This document shows positions 8,315 to 22,000 of a DNA stretch of 64,000 nucleotides, piece after piece (the first letter of the stretch is position 1; the number at the start of each line of letters is the position of its first letter). Position numbers and translations under genes: made by a program. The notes below the pieces were generated by a model, which did no database searches, had not been told where the DNA came from, and saw only the letters and a program-made list of their open reading frames with translations. This DNA comes from Avena insularis (Eukaryota > Streptophyta > Magnoliopsida > Poales > Poaceae): contig CM042694.1 of NCBI GenBank assembly GCA_023614405.1, positions 352,984,010 to 353,048,009 of the forward strand, written 5' to 3'.

Positions 8315-8492
8315 GAAAATAATACACATTTCAATGACACTCGTGGACAAATATGTGGTCTCTGAAGAGAACACACATCCAATGACTCTAGCTATGGTTA
8401 ATGAGAAGCACACACATTTTAATGACACCGGTGGATCCATATGTGGTATGTGAAAAGAATAGTCATGAAATGACTCCAGTTGTTATTAGTAA
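8315..8492. repeat. Diverged units at the left edge of the array
   Basis: The first three or four units are the most divergent of the left half. The first lacks the BamHI site (GTGGACAAATATG), the second reads CATCCAATGACTCTAGCTATGG, and the next has the form AATAGTCATGAAATGAC. Divergent terminal units are typical of satellite edges, where unequal exchange homogenises less well. Confidence 0.75.
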
Positions 8493-8660
8493 AAAGAACA
8501 CACATGCAATGACACTGGTGGATCCATAGGTGGATTGTGAAAAGAACACACATGCAATGACACTGGTGGATCCATATGTGGTATGTGAAACGAACACACA
8601 TGCAATGACTCTGGTTGTTGTTAGTAACAAGAACACACATGCAATGACACAGGTGGATCC

Positions 8661-8688
8661 ATGTGTGGTCTCTGAAGAGAACACACAT
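8661..8688. repeat. Representative tail-b hairpin
   Basis: Each tail-b unit spans a 28-nt imperfect palindrome. Outer arms ATGTGTG and CACACAT enclose a G/A mismatch and inner arms TCTCT and AGAGA around GA. This is the first clear example, and the motif recurs in most tail-b units through the array. The common variant TCTCTAAAGAGA and the shortened TCTCAAGAGA both keep the dyad. Confidence 0.8.
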
Positions 8689-11600
8689 GAAATGACTCTG
8701 GTTGTGTGGATTGTGAAGAGAACACACATGCAATGACATTGGTGGAACCACATGTGGTATGTGAAAAGAACACACATGCAATGACACTGGTGGATCCATG
8801 TGTGGTCTCTGAAGAGAACACACATTTCAATGACACTGGTGGGTCCATATGTGTTACGTGAAAAGAACACACATGAAATGACACTAGTTGTTGTTAGTAA
8901 AAATAACACACATGCAATGACACTGGTGGACCCATGTGTGGATTGTGAAAAGAACGCACATGCAATGACACTACTGGATCCATATGTGGTATGTGAAAAG
9001 AACACACATGCAATGACACTGGTGGATCCATATGTGGTATGTGAAAAGAACACACATACAATGACTGGTTGTTGTTAGTAAAAAGAACACACATGCAATA
9101 ACACTGGTGGATCCATGTGTGGTCTCTGAAGAGAACACACATTTCAATGACTCTGGTTATTCCATATGTGGTATGTGAAAAGAACACACATGCAATGACT
9201 CCAGTTGTTGTTAGTAAAAAGAACACACATGCAATGACACTGGTGGATCCATGTGTGGTGTCTGAAGAGAACACACATTTCAATGACTCTGGTTGTTCAT
9301 ATGTGGTATGTAAAAATAACGCACATGCAATGACTCCAGTTGTTGTTAGTAAAAAGAACACACATGCAATGACACTTGTGGATCCATAGGTGGATTGTGA
9401 AAAGAGCACACATGCAATGACTCTGGTTGTTCCATATGTGGTATGTGAAAAGAACACACATGAAATGACTCCAATTGTTGTTAGTAAAAAGAACACACAT
9501 GCAATGACACTGGTGGATCCATATGTGGATTGTGAAAAGAACACACATGCAATGATACCTACGGATCCCAATGTGGTATGCGAAAAGAACACACATTTCA
9601 ATGACTCCAGTTGTTGTTAGTAAAAAGAACACACATGCAATAACACTGGTGGATCCATATGTGGTCTCTAAAGAGAACACACATTTCAATGACTCTGGTG
9701 GATCTATATGTGGTATGTGAAAAGAACACACATGAAATGACTCTGGTTGTTGTTAGTAAAAACCACACATGCAATGACACTGGTGGATCCATAGGTGGAT
9801 TGTGAAAAGAACACACATGCACTGGCACTGGTTGTTGTTAGTAGAAAGAACACACATGCAATGACACTGGTGGATCCATATGTGGTATGTGAAGAGAACA
9901 CACATTTCAATGACTCTGGTTGTTTTTAGTAAAAAAAAGCACACATGCAATGACATTGGTGGATCCATAGGTGGATTGTGAAAAGAACACACATTTCAAT
10001 GACTCTGGTTGTTGTTAGTAAAAAGAACACACATGCAATGACACTGGTGGATCCATGTGTGGTCTCTGAAGAGAACACACATTTCAATGACTCTGGTTGT
10101 TGTTAGTAAAAAGAACACACATGCAATCACACTGGTGGATCCATATGTGGTATGTGCAAAGAACACACATGCAATGACTCTAGTTGTACTTAGTAACAAG
10201 AACATACATTCAATGACACTGGTGGATCCATGTGTGGTCTATGAAGAGAACACATATTTCAATGTCTCTGGTTGTTGTTAGTAAAAAGAATACACATGCA
10301 ATGACACTGGTGGATCCATTTATGGTCTCTGAAGAGAACACACATGCAATGACTCTGGTTGTTCTTAGTAAAAAGAGCACACATGCAATGACACTGGTGG
10401 ATCCATATGTGGTATGTGAAAAGCACACATGCAATGACTCTGGTTGTTGTTAGTAAAAAGAACACACATGCAATAACACTGGTGGATCCATGTGTGGTAT
10501 CTGAAGAGAACACACATTTCAATGACTCTGGTTGTTAGTAGTAAAAAGAACACACATGCAATGACACTGGTGGATCCATGTGTGGTCTCTGAAGTGAATA
10601 CACATTTCAATGACTCTGGTTGTTGTTAGTAAAAAGAACACACATGCAATGACACTGGTGGATCCATACGTGGATTATAAAAAGAACACACATGCAATGA
10701 CAGTGGTGGATCCAGTGTGGTATGTGAAAAGAACACACATGCAATGACAGTGGTGGATCCAGTTGTGGTATGTGAAAAGAACACACATGCAATGACTCTG
10801 ATTGTTGTTAGTAAAAAGAACACACATGCAATGACACTAGTGGATCCATAGGTGGATTGTGAAAAGAACACACCTGCAATGACACTGGTGGATCCATATG
10901 TGGTATGTGAAAAGAACACACATGCAATGACTCTGGTTGTTGTTAGTACCAAGAACACAAGAACACACATGCAATGACACTGGTGGATCCATAGGTGGAT
11001 TGTGAAAAGAACACACATGCAATGACACTGGTGGATCCATATGTGGTATGTGAAAAGAACACACATGAAATGACTCTGGTTGTTGTTAGTACCAAGAACA
11101 CACATGCAATAACACTGGTGGATCCATGTGTGGTCTTTGAAGAGAACACACATTTTAATGACCCTGGTGGATCCATATGTGGTATGTGAAAAGAACACAC
11201 ATGAAATGACTCTGGTTGTTGTTAGTAAAAAAAGCACACATGCAATGACACCTGTGGATCCATATGTGGTATGTGAAAAGAACACACATGCAATGACTCT
11301 AGTTGTACTTAGTAACAAGAACACACATGCAATGACACTGGTGGATCCATGTGTGGTCTCTGAAGAGAACACACATTTCAATGACTCTGGTTGTTGTTAG
11401 TAAAAAGAACACACATGAAATGACACTGGTGGAACCATGTTTGGTCTCTGAAGAGAAGACACATTTCAATGACTCTGGTTGTTGTTAGTTAAAAGAACAC
11501 ACATGCAATGACACTGGTGGATCCATGTGTGGTATCTGAAGAGAACACACATGCAATGATACTGGTGGATCCATATGTGGTATGTGAAAAGAGAACTCAT

Positions 11601-14600
11601 GAAATGAATCCAGTTTGTTGCTAGTAAAAAGAACACACATGCAATGAGACTGGTGGATCCATATGTGGTATGTGAAAAGAGAAGTCATGAAATGACTCCA
11701 GTTGTTTCTAGTAAAAAGAACACACATGCAATGAGACTGGTGGATCTATAGGTGGATTGTGAAAATGACACACATGCAATGACACTGGTGGATCCATATC
11801 TGGCATGTGAAAATAACACACATGCAATGACTCTAGTTGTTGTTAGTAACAAGAACACACATGCAATAACACAGGTGGATCCATGTGTGGTCTCTGAAGA
11901 GAACATACATTTTAATGACTCTGGTGGATCCATATGTGGTATGTGAAAAGAACACACATGAAATGACTCGGGTTGTTGTTAGTAAAAAAAGCACACATGC
12001 AATGACACTGGTGGATCCATAGGTGGATTGTGAAAAGAACACAGATGCAATGACTCTGGTTGTTGTTAGTAAAAAGAACACACGTGCAATGACACTGGTG
12101 GATCCATGTGTGGTCTCCGAAGAGAACACACATTTTAATGACTCTGGTTGTTGTTAGTAAAAAGAACACACATGCAATGACACTGGTGGATCCATATGTG
12201 TTATGGGAAAAGATTACACATGCAATGACTCCAGTTGTACTTAGTAACAAGAATACACATGCAATGACACTGGTAGATTCATGTGTGGTCTCTAAAGAGA
12301 ACACACATTTCAATGACTCTAGTTGTTGTTAGTGAAAAGAACACACATACAATGACACTGGTGGATCCATTGTGGTCTCTGAAGAGAACACACATGCAAT
12401 GACTCTGGTTGTTGTTAGTAAAAATAGCACACATAAAATGACACTGGTGGATCCATATGTGGTATGTGAAAAGAACACATATGCAATGACTCTGGTTGTT
12501 GTTAGTAAAAAGAACACACATGCAATGACATTGGTGGATACATGTGTGGTCTCTGAAGAGAACACACATGCAATGACCCTGGTTGTTGTTAGTAGAAAGA
12601 GCACACATGCAATGACACTGGTGGGCCCATAGGTGGATTGTGAAAAGAGCACACATGCAATGACACTGGTGGATCCATGTGTGGTCTCTAAAGAGAACAC
12701 ACATGCAATGACCCTAGTTGTTGTTAGTAAAAAAAGCACACATGCAATGACACTGGTGGATCCATGTGTGGTATCTAAAGAGAACACACATGCAATGACC
12801 CCAGTTGTTGTTAGTAAAAAAAGCACACATGCAATGACACTGGTGGATCCATATGTGGTATGTGAAAAGAACACACATTTCAATGACACTGGTCGATCCA
12901 TATGTGTTATATGAAGAGAACACACATGCAATGACTCCAGTTGTTGTTAGCAAAAAGAACACACATGCAATAACACTAGTGGATCCATGTGTGGTCTCTG
13001 AAGAGAACACACATTTCAATGACTCTGGTTGTTGTTAGTAAATGGAACACACATGCAATGACACTGGTGGAGCCATGTGTGGTCTCTGAAGAGAACACAC
13101 ATTTCATTGACTCTTGTTGTTGTTAGTAAAAAGAACACACATGCAATGACACAGGTGGATCCATAGGTGGATTGTGAAAAGAACACACATACAATGACAC
13201 TGGTGGATCCATATGTGCTATGTGAAAAGAACACACATGCAATGACTCTGGTCGTTGTTAGTAACAAGAACACACATGCAATGACACTGGTGGATCCATA
13301 GGTGGATTGTGAAAAGAACACACATGCAATGACACTTGTGGATCCATATGTGGTATGTTAAAAGAACACACATGCAATGTCTCTGGTTGTTGTTAGTAAC
13401 AAGAACACACATGCAATAACACTAGTGGATCCATGTGTGGTCTCTGAAGAGAACACACATTTGAATGACACTGGTGGATCCATATGTGGTATGTGAAAAA
13501 AAAACATGAAATGACTCTGGTTGTTGTTAGTAAAAAAGCACACATGCAATGACACTGGTGGATCCATATGTGGTATGTGAAAAGAACAGACATGCAATGA
13601 CTCTGGTTGTACTAATTAACAAGAACAATAATGCAATGACACTGGTGGATCCATGTGTGGACTCTGAAGAGAACACATATTTCAATGACTCTGGTTGTTG
13701 TTAGTAAAAAGAACACACATGTAATGACACTGGTGGATCCACGTGTGGTCTTTGAAGAGAACACACATTTCAATGACTCTGGTTGTTGTTAGTAAAAAGA
13801 ACACACATGCAATGACACTGGTGGATCCATATGTGGTATGTGAAGAGAACACACATTTCAATGACTCTGGTTGTTGTTACTAAAAAAGCACACATGCAAT
13901 TACACTGGTGGATCCATAGGTGGATTGTGAAAAGAACACACATTTCAATGACTCTGGTTGTTAGTAAAAAGAACACACATGCAATGACACTAGTGGATCC
14001 ATGTGTGGTCTCTAAAGAGAACACACATTTCAATGACTCTGGTTGTTGTTAGTAAAAAGAACACACATGCAATGACACTGGTGGATCCATATGTGGTATG
14101 TGAAAAGAACACACATGCAATGACACTGGTGGATCCATATGTGGTATGTGAAAATAACACACATGCAATGACTCTGGTTGTTGTTAGGAACAGGAACAGA
14201 CATGCAGTAACACTGGTGGATCCATGTGTGGTCTCTGAAGAGAACACACATTTCAATGACACTGGTGGATCCATATGTGGTATGTGAAAAGAACACACAT
14301 GAAATGACTCTGGTTGTTGTTAGTAAAAAAAGCACACATGCAATGACACCTGTCGATCCATATGTGGTATGTGAAAATAACACACATGCAATGACTCTGG
14401 TTGTACCTAGTAACAAGAACACACATTCAATGACTCTGGTTGTTGTTAGTAAAAAGAACACACATGCAATGACACGGGTGGATCCATGTGTGGTCTCTGA
14501 AGAGAACACACATGCAATGACTCTGGTTGTTGTTAGTAAAAATAGCACACATGAAATGACACTGGTGGATCCATACGTGGTATGTGAAAAGAACACAGAT

Positions 14601-17600
14601 GCAATGACTCTGGTTGTTGTTTGTAAAAAGAACACACATGCAATAACACTAGTGGATCCATGTGTGGTCTCTGAAGAGAACACACATTTCAATGACTCTG
14701 GTCGTTGTTAGTAAAAGGAACACACATGCAATGACACTGGTGGATCCATGTGTGGTCTCTGAAGAGAACACACATTTCATTGACTCTTGTTGTTGTTAAT
14801 AAAAAGAACACACATGCAATGACACAGGTGGATCCATAGGTGGATTGTTAAAAGGACACACATACAATGACACTGGTGGATCCATATGTGGTATGTGATA
14901 AGAACACACAGGCAATGACTCTGGTTGTTGTTAGTAACAAGAACACACATGCAATGACACTGGTGGATCCATAGGTGGATTGTGAAAAGAACACACATGC
15001 AATGACACTGGTGGATCCATATGTGGTATGTGAAAAGAACACACATGCAATGACTCTGGTTGTTGTTAGTAAAAAGATCACACATGCAATGACACTGGTG
15101 GATCCATATGTGGTATGTGAAAAGAACACACATGCAATGACTCTGGTTGTTGTTAGTAAAAAGAACACACATGCAATAACACAGGCGGACCCATGTGTGG
15201 TCTCTGAAGAGAACACACATTTCAATGACTCTGGTTGTTGTTAGTAAAAAGAACACACATGCAATGACACTGGTGGACCCATGTGTGGTCTCTGAATAGA
15301 ACACACATTTCAATGACTCTAGTTGTTGTTAGTAAAAAGAACACACATGCAATGACACTGGTGGATCCATAGGTGGATTGTGAAAAGGACACACATGCAA
15401 TGACAGTGGTGGATCCATATGTGGTATGTGAAAAGAACACACATGCAATGACTCTGGTTTTGTTAGTAACAAGAACACACATGCAATGACACTGGTGGAT
15501 CCATAGGTGGATTGTGAAAAGAACACACATGCAATGACACTAGTGGATCCATATGTGGTATGTGAAAAGAAGACACATGCAATGACTCTGGTTGTTGTTA
15601 GTACCAAGAACACACATGCAATAACAGTGGTGGATCCATGTGTGGTCTCTAAAGAGAACACACATTTCAATGACTCTGGTTGTTGTTAGTAAAAAGAACA
15701 CACATGCAATGAAAGTGGTGGATCCATGTGTGGTATCTAAAGAGAACACACATTTCAATGACTCTGGTTGTTGTTACTAAAAAGAACACACATGCAATGA
15801 CACTGGTGGATCCATAGGTGGATTGTGAAAAGAACACACATGCAATGACACTGGTGGATCCATATGTGGTATGTGAAAAGAACACACATGCAATGACTCT
15901 GGTTGTTGCTAGTAAAAAGAACACACATGCAATGAGACTGGTGGATCCATAGGTGGATTGTGAAAACAACACACATGCAATGACACTGGTGGATCCATAT
16001 GTGGCATGTGAAAATAACACACATGCAATGACTCTAGTTGTTGTTAGTAACAAGAACACACATGCAATAACACTGGTGGATCCATGAGTGGTCTCTGAAG
16101 AGAACATACATTTCAATGACTCTGGTGGATCCATATGTGGTATGTGAAAACAACACACATGAAATGACTCTGGTTGTTGTTTGTAAAAAAAGCACACATG
16201 CAATGACACTGGTGGATCCATAGGTGGATTGTGAAAAGAACACACATGTAATGACACTGGTTGTTGTTAGTAAAAAGAACACACATGCAATGACACTGGT
16301 GGAACCATATGTGGTATGTGAAGAGAACACACATTTCAATGACTCTGGTTGTTGTTAGTAAAAAAAGCACACATGCAATGACACTGGTGGATCCATAGGT
16401 GGATTGTGAAAAGAACACACATTTCAATGACTCTGGTTGTTGTTAGTAAAAAGAACACACATGCAATGACACTGGTGGATCCATGTGTGGTCTCTAAAGA
16501 GAACACACATTATAATGACTCTGGTTGTTGTTAATAAAAAGAACACACATGCAATGACACTGGTGGATCCATATATGGTATGTGAAAAGAACACACATGC
16601 AATGACTCCAGTTGTACTTAGTAACAAGAACACACATGCGATGACACTAGTGGATCCATGTGTGGTCTCTAAAGAGAACACACAATTCAATGACTCTGGT
16701 TGTTTTTAGTAAAAAGCACACACATGCAATAACACTGGTGGATCCATGTGTGGTCTCTGAAGAGAACACACATTTCAATGACTCTGGTTGTTGTTAGTAA
16801 AAAGAACACACATGCAATGATACTGGTGGACCCATGTGTGGTCTCTGAATAGAACACACATTTCAATGACTCTAGTTGTTGTTAGTAAAAAGAACACACA
16901 TGCAATGACACTGGTGGATCCATAGGTGGATTGTGAAAAGAACACACATGGAATGACACTGGTGGATCCATATGTGGTATGTGAAAAGAACACACATGCA
17001 ATGAATCTGGTTGTTGTTAGTAACAAGAACACACATGCAATGACACTGGTGGATCCATAGGTGGATTGTGAAAAGAACACACATGCAATGACACTAGTGG
17101 ATCCATATGTGGTATGTGAAAAGAACACACATGCAATGACTCTGGTTGTTGTTAGTACCAAGAACACACATGCAATAACAGTGGTGGATCCATGTGTGGT
17201 CTCTGAAGAGAACACACATTTCAATGACACTGGTGGATCCATATGTGGTATGTGAAAAGAACACACATGAGATGACTCTGGTTGTTGTTAGTAAAAAAAG
17301 CACACATGCAATGACACTGGTGGGTCCATATGTGGTATGTGAAAAGAACACACATGAAATGACTCTGGTTGTACTTAGTAACAAGAACACACATGCAATG
17401 GCACTGGTGGATCCATGTGTGGTCTCTTAAGAGAACACACATTTCAATGACTCTGGTTGTTATTAGTAAAAAGAACACACATGCAATGACATTGGTGGAT
17501 CCATGTGCGGTATCTGAAGAGAACAGACATGCAATAACACTGGTGGATCCATATGTGGTATGTGAAAAGAGATGTCATGAAATGACTCTAGTTGTTGCTA

Positions 17601-18240
17601 GTAAAAAGAACACACATGCAATGAGAAGTGTGGATCCATAGGTGGATTGTGAAAAGAACACACATGCAATGACACTGGTGGATCCATGTCTGGCCTCTGA
17701 AGAGAACACACATTTCAATGACTCTGGTTGTTGTTAGTAAAAAGAACACACATGCAATGACACTGGTGGATCCATGTGTGGTCTCTGACAAGAACACACA
17801 TTTCAATGACTGGTTGTTGTTAGTAAAAAGAACACACATGCAATGACACTGGTGGATCCATGTGTGGTCTCTGAAGAGAACACACATGCAATGACACTAG
17901 TGGATCCATATGTGGTATGTGAAAAGAGAAGTCATGAAATGACCCTAGTAGTTGCTAGTAAAAAGAACACACATGGAATGAGACTGGTGGATCCATAGGT
18001 GGATTATGAAAAGAACACACATGCAATGACACTGGTGGATCCATATGTAGCATGTGAAAATAACACACATGCAATGACTCTGGTTGTTGTTAGTAATAAG
18101 AACACACATGCAATAACACTGGTGGATCCAAGTGTGCTCTCTTAAGAGAACATACATTTCAATGACTCTGTTGGATCCATATGTGGTGTGTGAAAAGAAC
18201 ACACATGAAATGATCTTGGTTGTTGTTAGTAAAAAAAGCA

Positions 18241-19034
18241 CATGCAATGCCACTAGTGGATCCATAGGTGGATTGTGAAGAGAACACACATGCAATGACA
18301 CTAGTTGTTGTTAGTAAAAAGAACACACATGCAATGACACTGGTGGATCCATATCTGGTATGTGAAGAGAACACACATTTCAATGACTCTGGTTGTTGCT
18401 AGTAAAAAAGCACACATGCAATGACACTGGTGGATCCATAGGTGGATTGTGAAAAGAACACACATTTCAATGACTCTGGTTGTTGTTATTAAAAAGAACA
18501 CACATGCAATGACACGGGTGGATCCATGTGTGGTCTCTAAAGAGAACACACATGCAATGACTCTGGTTGTTATTACTAAAAAGAGCACACATGCAATGAC
18601 ACTGGTGGATCCATATGTGGTATGTGAAAAGAACACACATGCAATGACACTGGTGGATCCATAGGTGGATTGTGAAGAGAACACACATGCAATGACACTA
18701 GTTGTTGTTAGTAAAAAGAACACACATGCAATGACACTGGTGGATCCATATATGGTATGTGAAGAGAACACAAATTTCAATGACTCTGGTTGTTGCTAGT
18801 AAAAAAGCACACATGCAATGACACTGGTGGATCCATAGGTGGATTGTGAAAAGAACACACATTTCAATGACTCTGGTTGTTGTTATTAAAAAGAACACAC
18901 ATGCAATGACACGGGTGGATCCATGTGTGGTCTCTAAAGAGAACACACATGCAATGACTCTGGTTGTTATTACTAAAAAGAGCACACATGCAATGACACT
19001 GGTGGATCCATATGTGGTATGTGAAAAGAACACA
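18241..19034. repeat. Tandem duplication of a 397-bp multi-unit block
   Basis: Two adjacent blocks of nine units each (about 18241-18637 and 18638-19034) share rare variants in the same order, including TGTTATTAAAAAG, GACACGGGTGG, GGTCTCTAAAGAG and TGTTATTACTAAAAAGAGC. A more diverged version of the same block lies at about 21177-21560. This shows recent unequal exchange on top of an older duplication. Confidence 0.85.
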
Positions 19035-22000
19035 CATGCAATGACACTGGTTGTTGTTAGTAAAAAGAACACACATGCAATAACAATGGTGGATCCATAT
19101 GTGGTATGTGAAAAGAACACACATGCAATGACACTGGTTGTTGTTAGTAAAAAGAACACACATGCAATAACACTGGTGGATCCATGTGTGGTCTCTGAAG
19201 AGAACACACATTTCAATGACTCTGGTTGTTGTTAGTAAAAAGAACACACATGCAATGACACTGGTGGATCCCTATGTGGTCTCTGAAGAGAACACACATT
19301 TCAATGACTCTGGTTGTTGTTAGTAAAAAGAAGACACATGCAATGACACTGGTGGATCCATGTGTGGTCTCTCAAGAGGATACACATGCAATGACACTAG
19401 TGGATCCATATGTGGTATGTGAAAAGAACACACATGCAATGACTCTAGTTGTTGTTAGTAACACGAACACACATGCAATGACACTGGTGGATCCAAAGGT
19501 GGATTGCGAAAAGAACACACATGCAATGACACTGGTGTATCCATATGTGGTATGTGAAAAGAACACACATGCAATGACTCTGGTTGTTATTAGTAACAAG
19601 AACACACATGCAATAACCCTGGTGGATCCATGTGTGGTCCCTGAAGAGAACACATATTTCAATGACACTAGTGGATCCATATGTGGTATGTGAAAAGAAC
19701 ACACATGAAATGACTCTGGTTGTTGTTAGTAAAAAAAGCACAGATGCAATGACACTGGTGGATTCATATGTGGTATGTGAAAAGAACACACATACAATGA
19801 CTATGGTTGTACTTAGTAACAAGAACACACATGCAATGACACTGGTGGATCCAAGTGTGGTATCTGACGAGAACACACATTTCAATGACTCTGGTTGTTG
19901 TTAGTAAAAAGAACACACATGCAATGACACTGGTGGATGCATGTGTGGTCTCTGAAGAGAACACACATTTCAATGACACTAGTGGATCCATATGTGGTAT
20001 GTGAAAAGAACACACATGAAATGACTCTGGTTATTGTTAGTAAAAAAAGCACACATGCAATGACACTGGTGGATCCATATGTGGTATGTGAAAAGAACAC
20101 AAAAGCAATGTCTCTGGTTGTACTTTGTAACAAGAACACACATGCAATGACACTGGTGGATCCATGTGTGGTCTTTGATGAGAACACACATTTCAATGAC
20201 TCTGGTTGTTGTTAGTAAAAATAATACACATGCAATGACACTGGTGGATCCATGTGTGGTCTCTGAAGAGAACACACATTTCAATGACTCTAGTTGTTGT
20301 TAGAAAAAGAGCACACATGCAATGACACTGGTGTATCCATGTGTGGTATCTGAAGAGAACACACATGCAATGACACTAGTGGATCCATATGTGGTATGTG
20401 AAAAGAGAAGTCATGAAATGACTCCAGTTGTTGCTAGTAAAAAGAACACACATGCAATGAGACTGGTGGATCCATAGGTGGATTGTGAAAAGAACACACA
20501 TGCAATAGCACTGGCGGATCCATGTGTGGTCTCTGAAGAGAACACACATTTCAATGACTCTAGTTGTTGTTAGTAAAAAGAACACACATGCAATGACACT
20601 GGTGGATCCATGTGTGGTATCTGAAGAGAACACACATGCAATGACACTAGTGGATCCATATGTGGTATGTGAAAAGAGAAGTCATGAAATGACTCCAGTT
20701 GTTGCTAATAAAAAGAACACACATGCAATGAGACTGGTGGATCCATAGGTGGATTGTGAAAAGAACACACATGCAATGACACTGGTGGAGCCATATGTGG
20801 TATGTGAAAAGAACACACATGCAATGACTCTGGTTGTTGTTAGTAACAAGAACACACATGCAATAACATTGGTGGATCCATGTGTGGTCTCTGAAGAGAA
20901 CATATATTTCAATGACTGGTGGATCCATATGTGGTATGTGAAAAGAACACACATGAAATGACTCTGGTTGTTGTTAGTAAAAAAAGCACACATGCAATGA
21001 CACTAGTGGATCCATATGTGGTATGTGAAAAGAACACACATACAATGACTCTAGTTGTACTTAGTAACAAGAACACACATGCAATGACACTGGTGGATCC
21101 ATGTGTGGTCTCTGAAGAGAACACACATTTCAATGACTCTGGTTGTTGTTAGTAAAAAGAACAATGACACTAGTGGATCCATAGGTGGATTATGAAGAGA
21201 ACACACATGCAATAACACTAGTTGTTGTTAGTAAAAAGAACACACAGGCAATGACATTGGTGGATCCATATGTGGTATGTGAAGAGAACACACATTTCAA
21301 TGACTCTGGTTGTTGCTAGTAAAAAAACAGATGCAATGACACTGGCGGATCCATAGGTGGATTGTGAAAAGAACAGACAGTTCAATGACTCTGGTTGTTG
21401 TTATTAAAAAGAACACACATGCAATGACACGGGTGGATCCATGTGTGGTCTCTAAAGAGAACACACATGCAATGACTCTAGTTGTTGTTAGTAAAAAGAG
21501 CACACATGCAATGACACTGGTGGATCCATATGTGGTATGTGAAAAGAACACACATGCAATGACACTGGTTGTTGTTAGTAAAAAGAACACACATGCAATA
21601 ACACTGGTGGATCCATGTGTGGTCTCTGAAGAGAACACACATTTCAATGACTCTGATTGTTGTTAGTAAAAAGAACACACATGCAATGACACTGGTGGAT
21701 CCCTAGGTGGTCTCTGAAGAGAACACACATTTCAATGACTCTTGTTGTTGTTAGTAAAAAGAACACACATGCAATGACACTGGTGGATCCATGTGTGTTC
21801 TCTGAAGAGAACACACATGCAATGACACTGGTGGATCCATATGTGGTATGTGAAAAGAACACACATGCAATGACTCTGGTTGTTAGTAACAGTAACACAC
21901 ACATGCAATGACACTGGTGGATCCATAGGTGGATTGTGAAAAGAACACACATGCAATGACACTGGTGGATCCATATGTGGTATGTGAAAAGAACACACAT

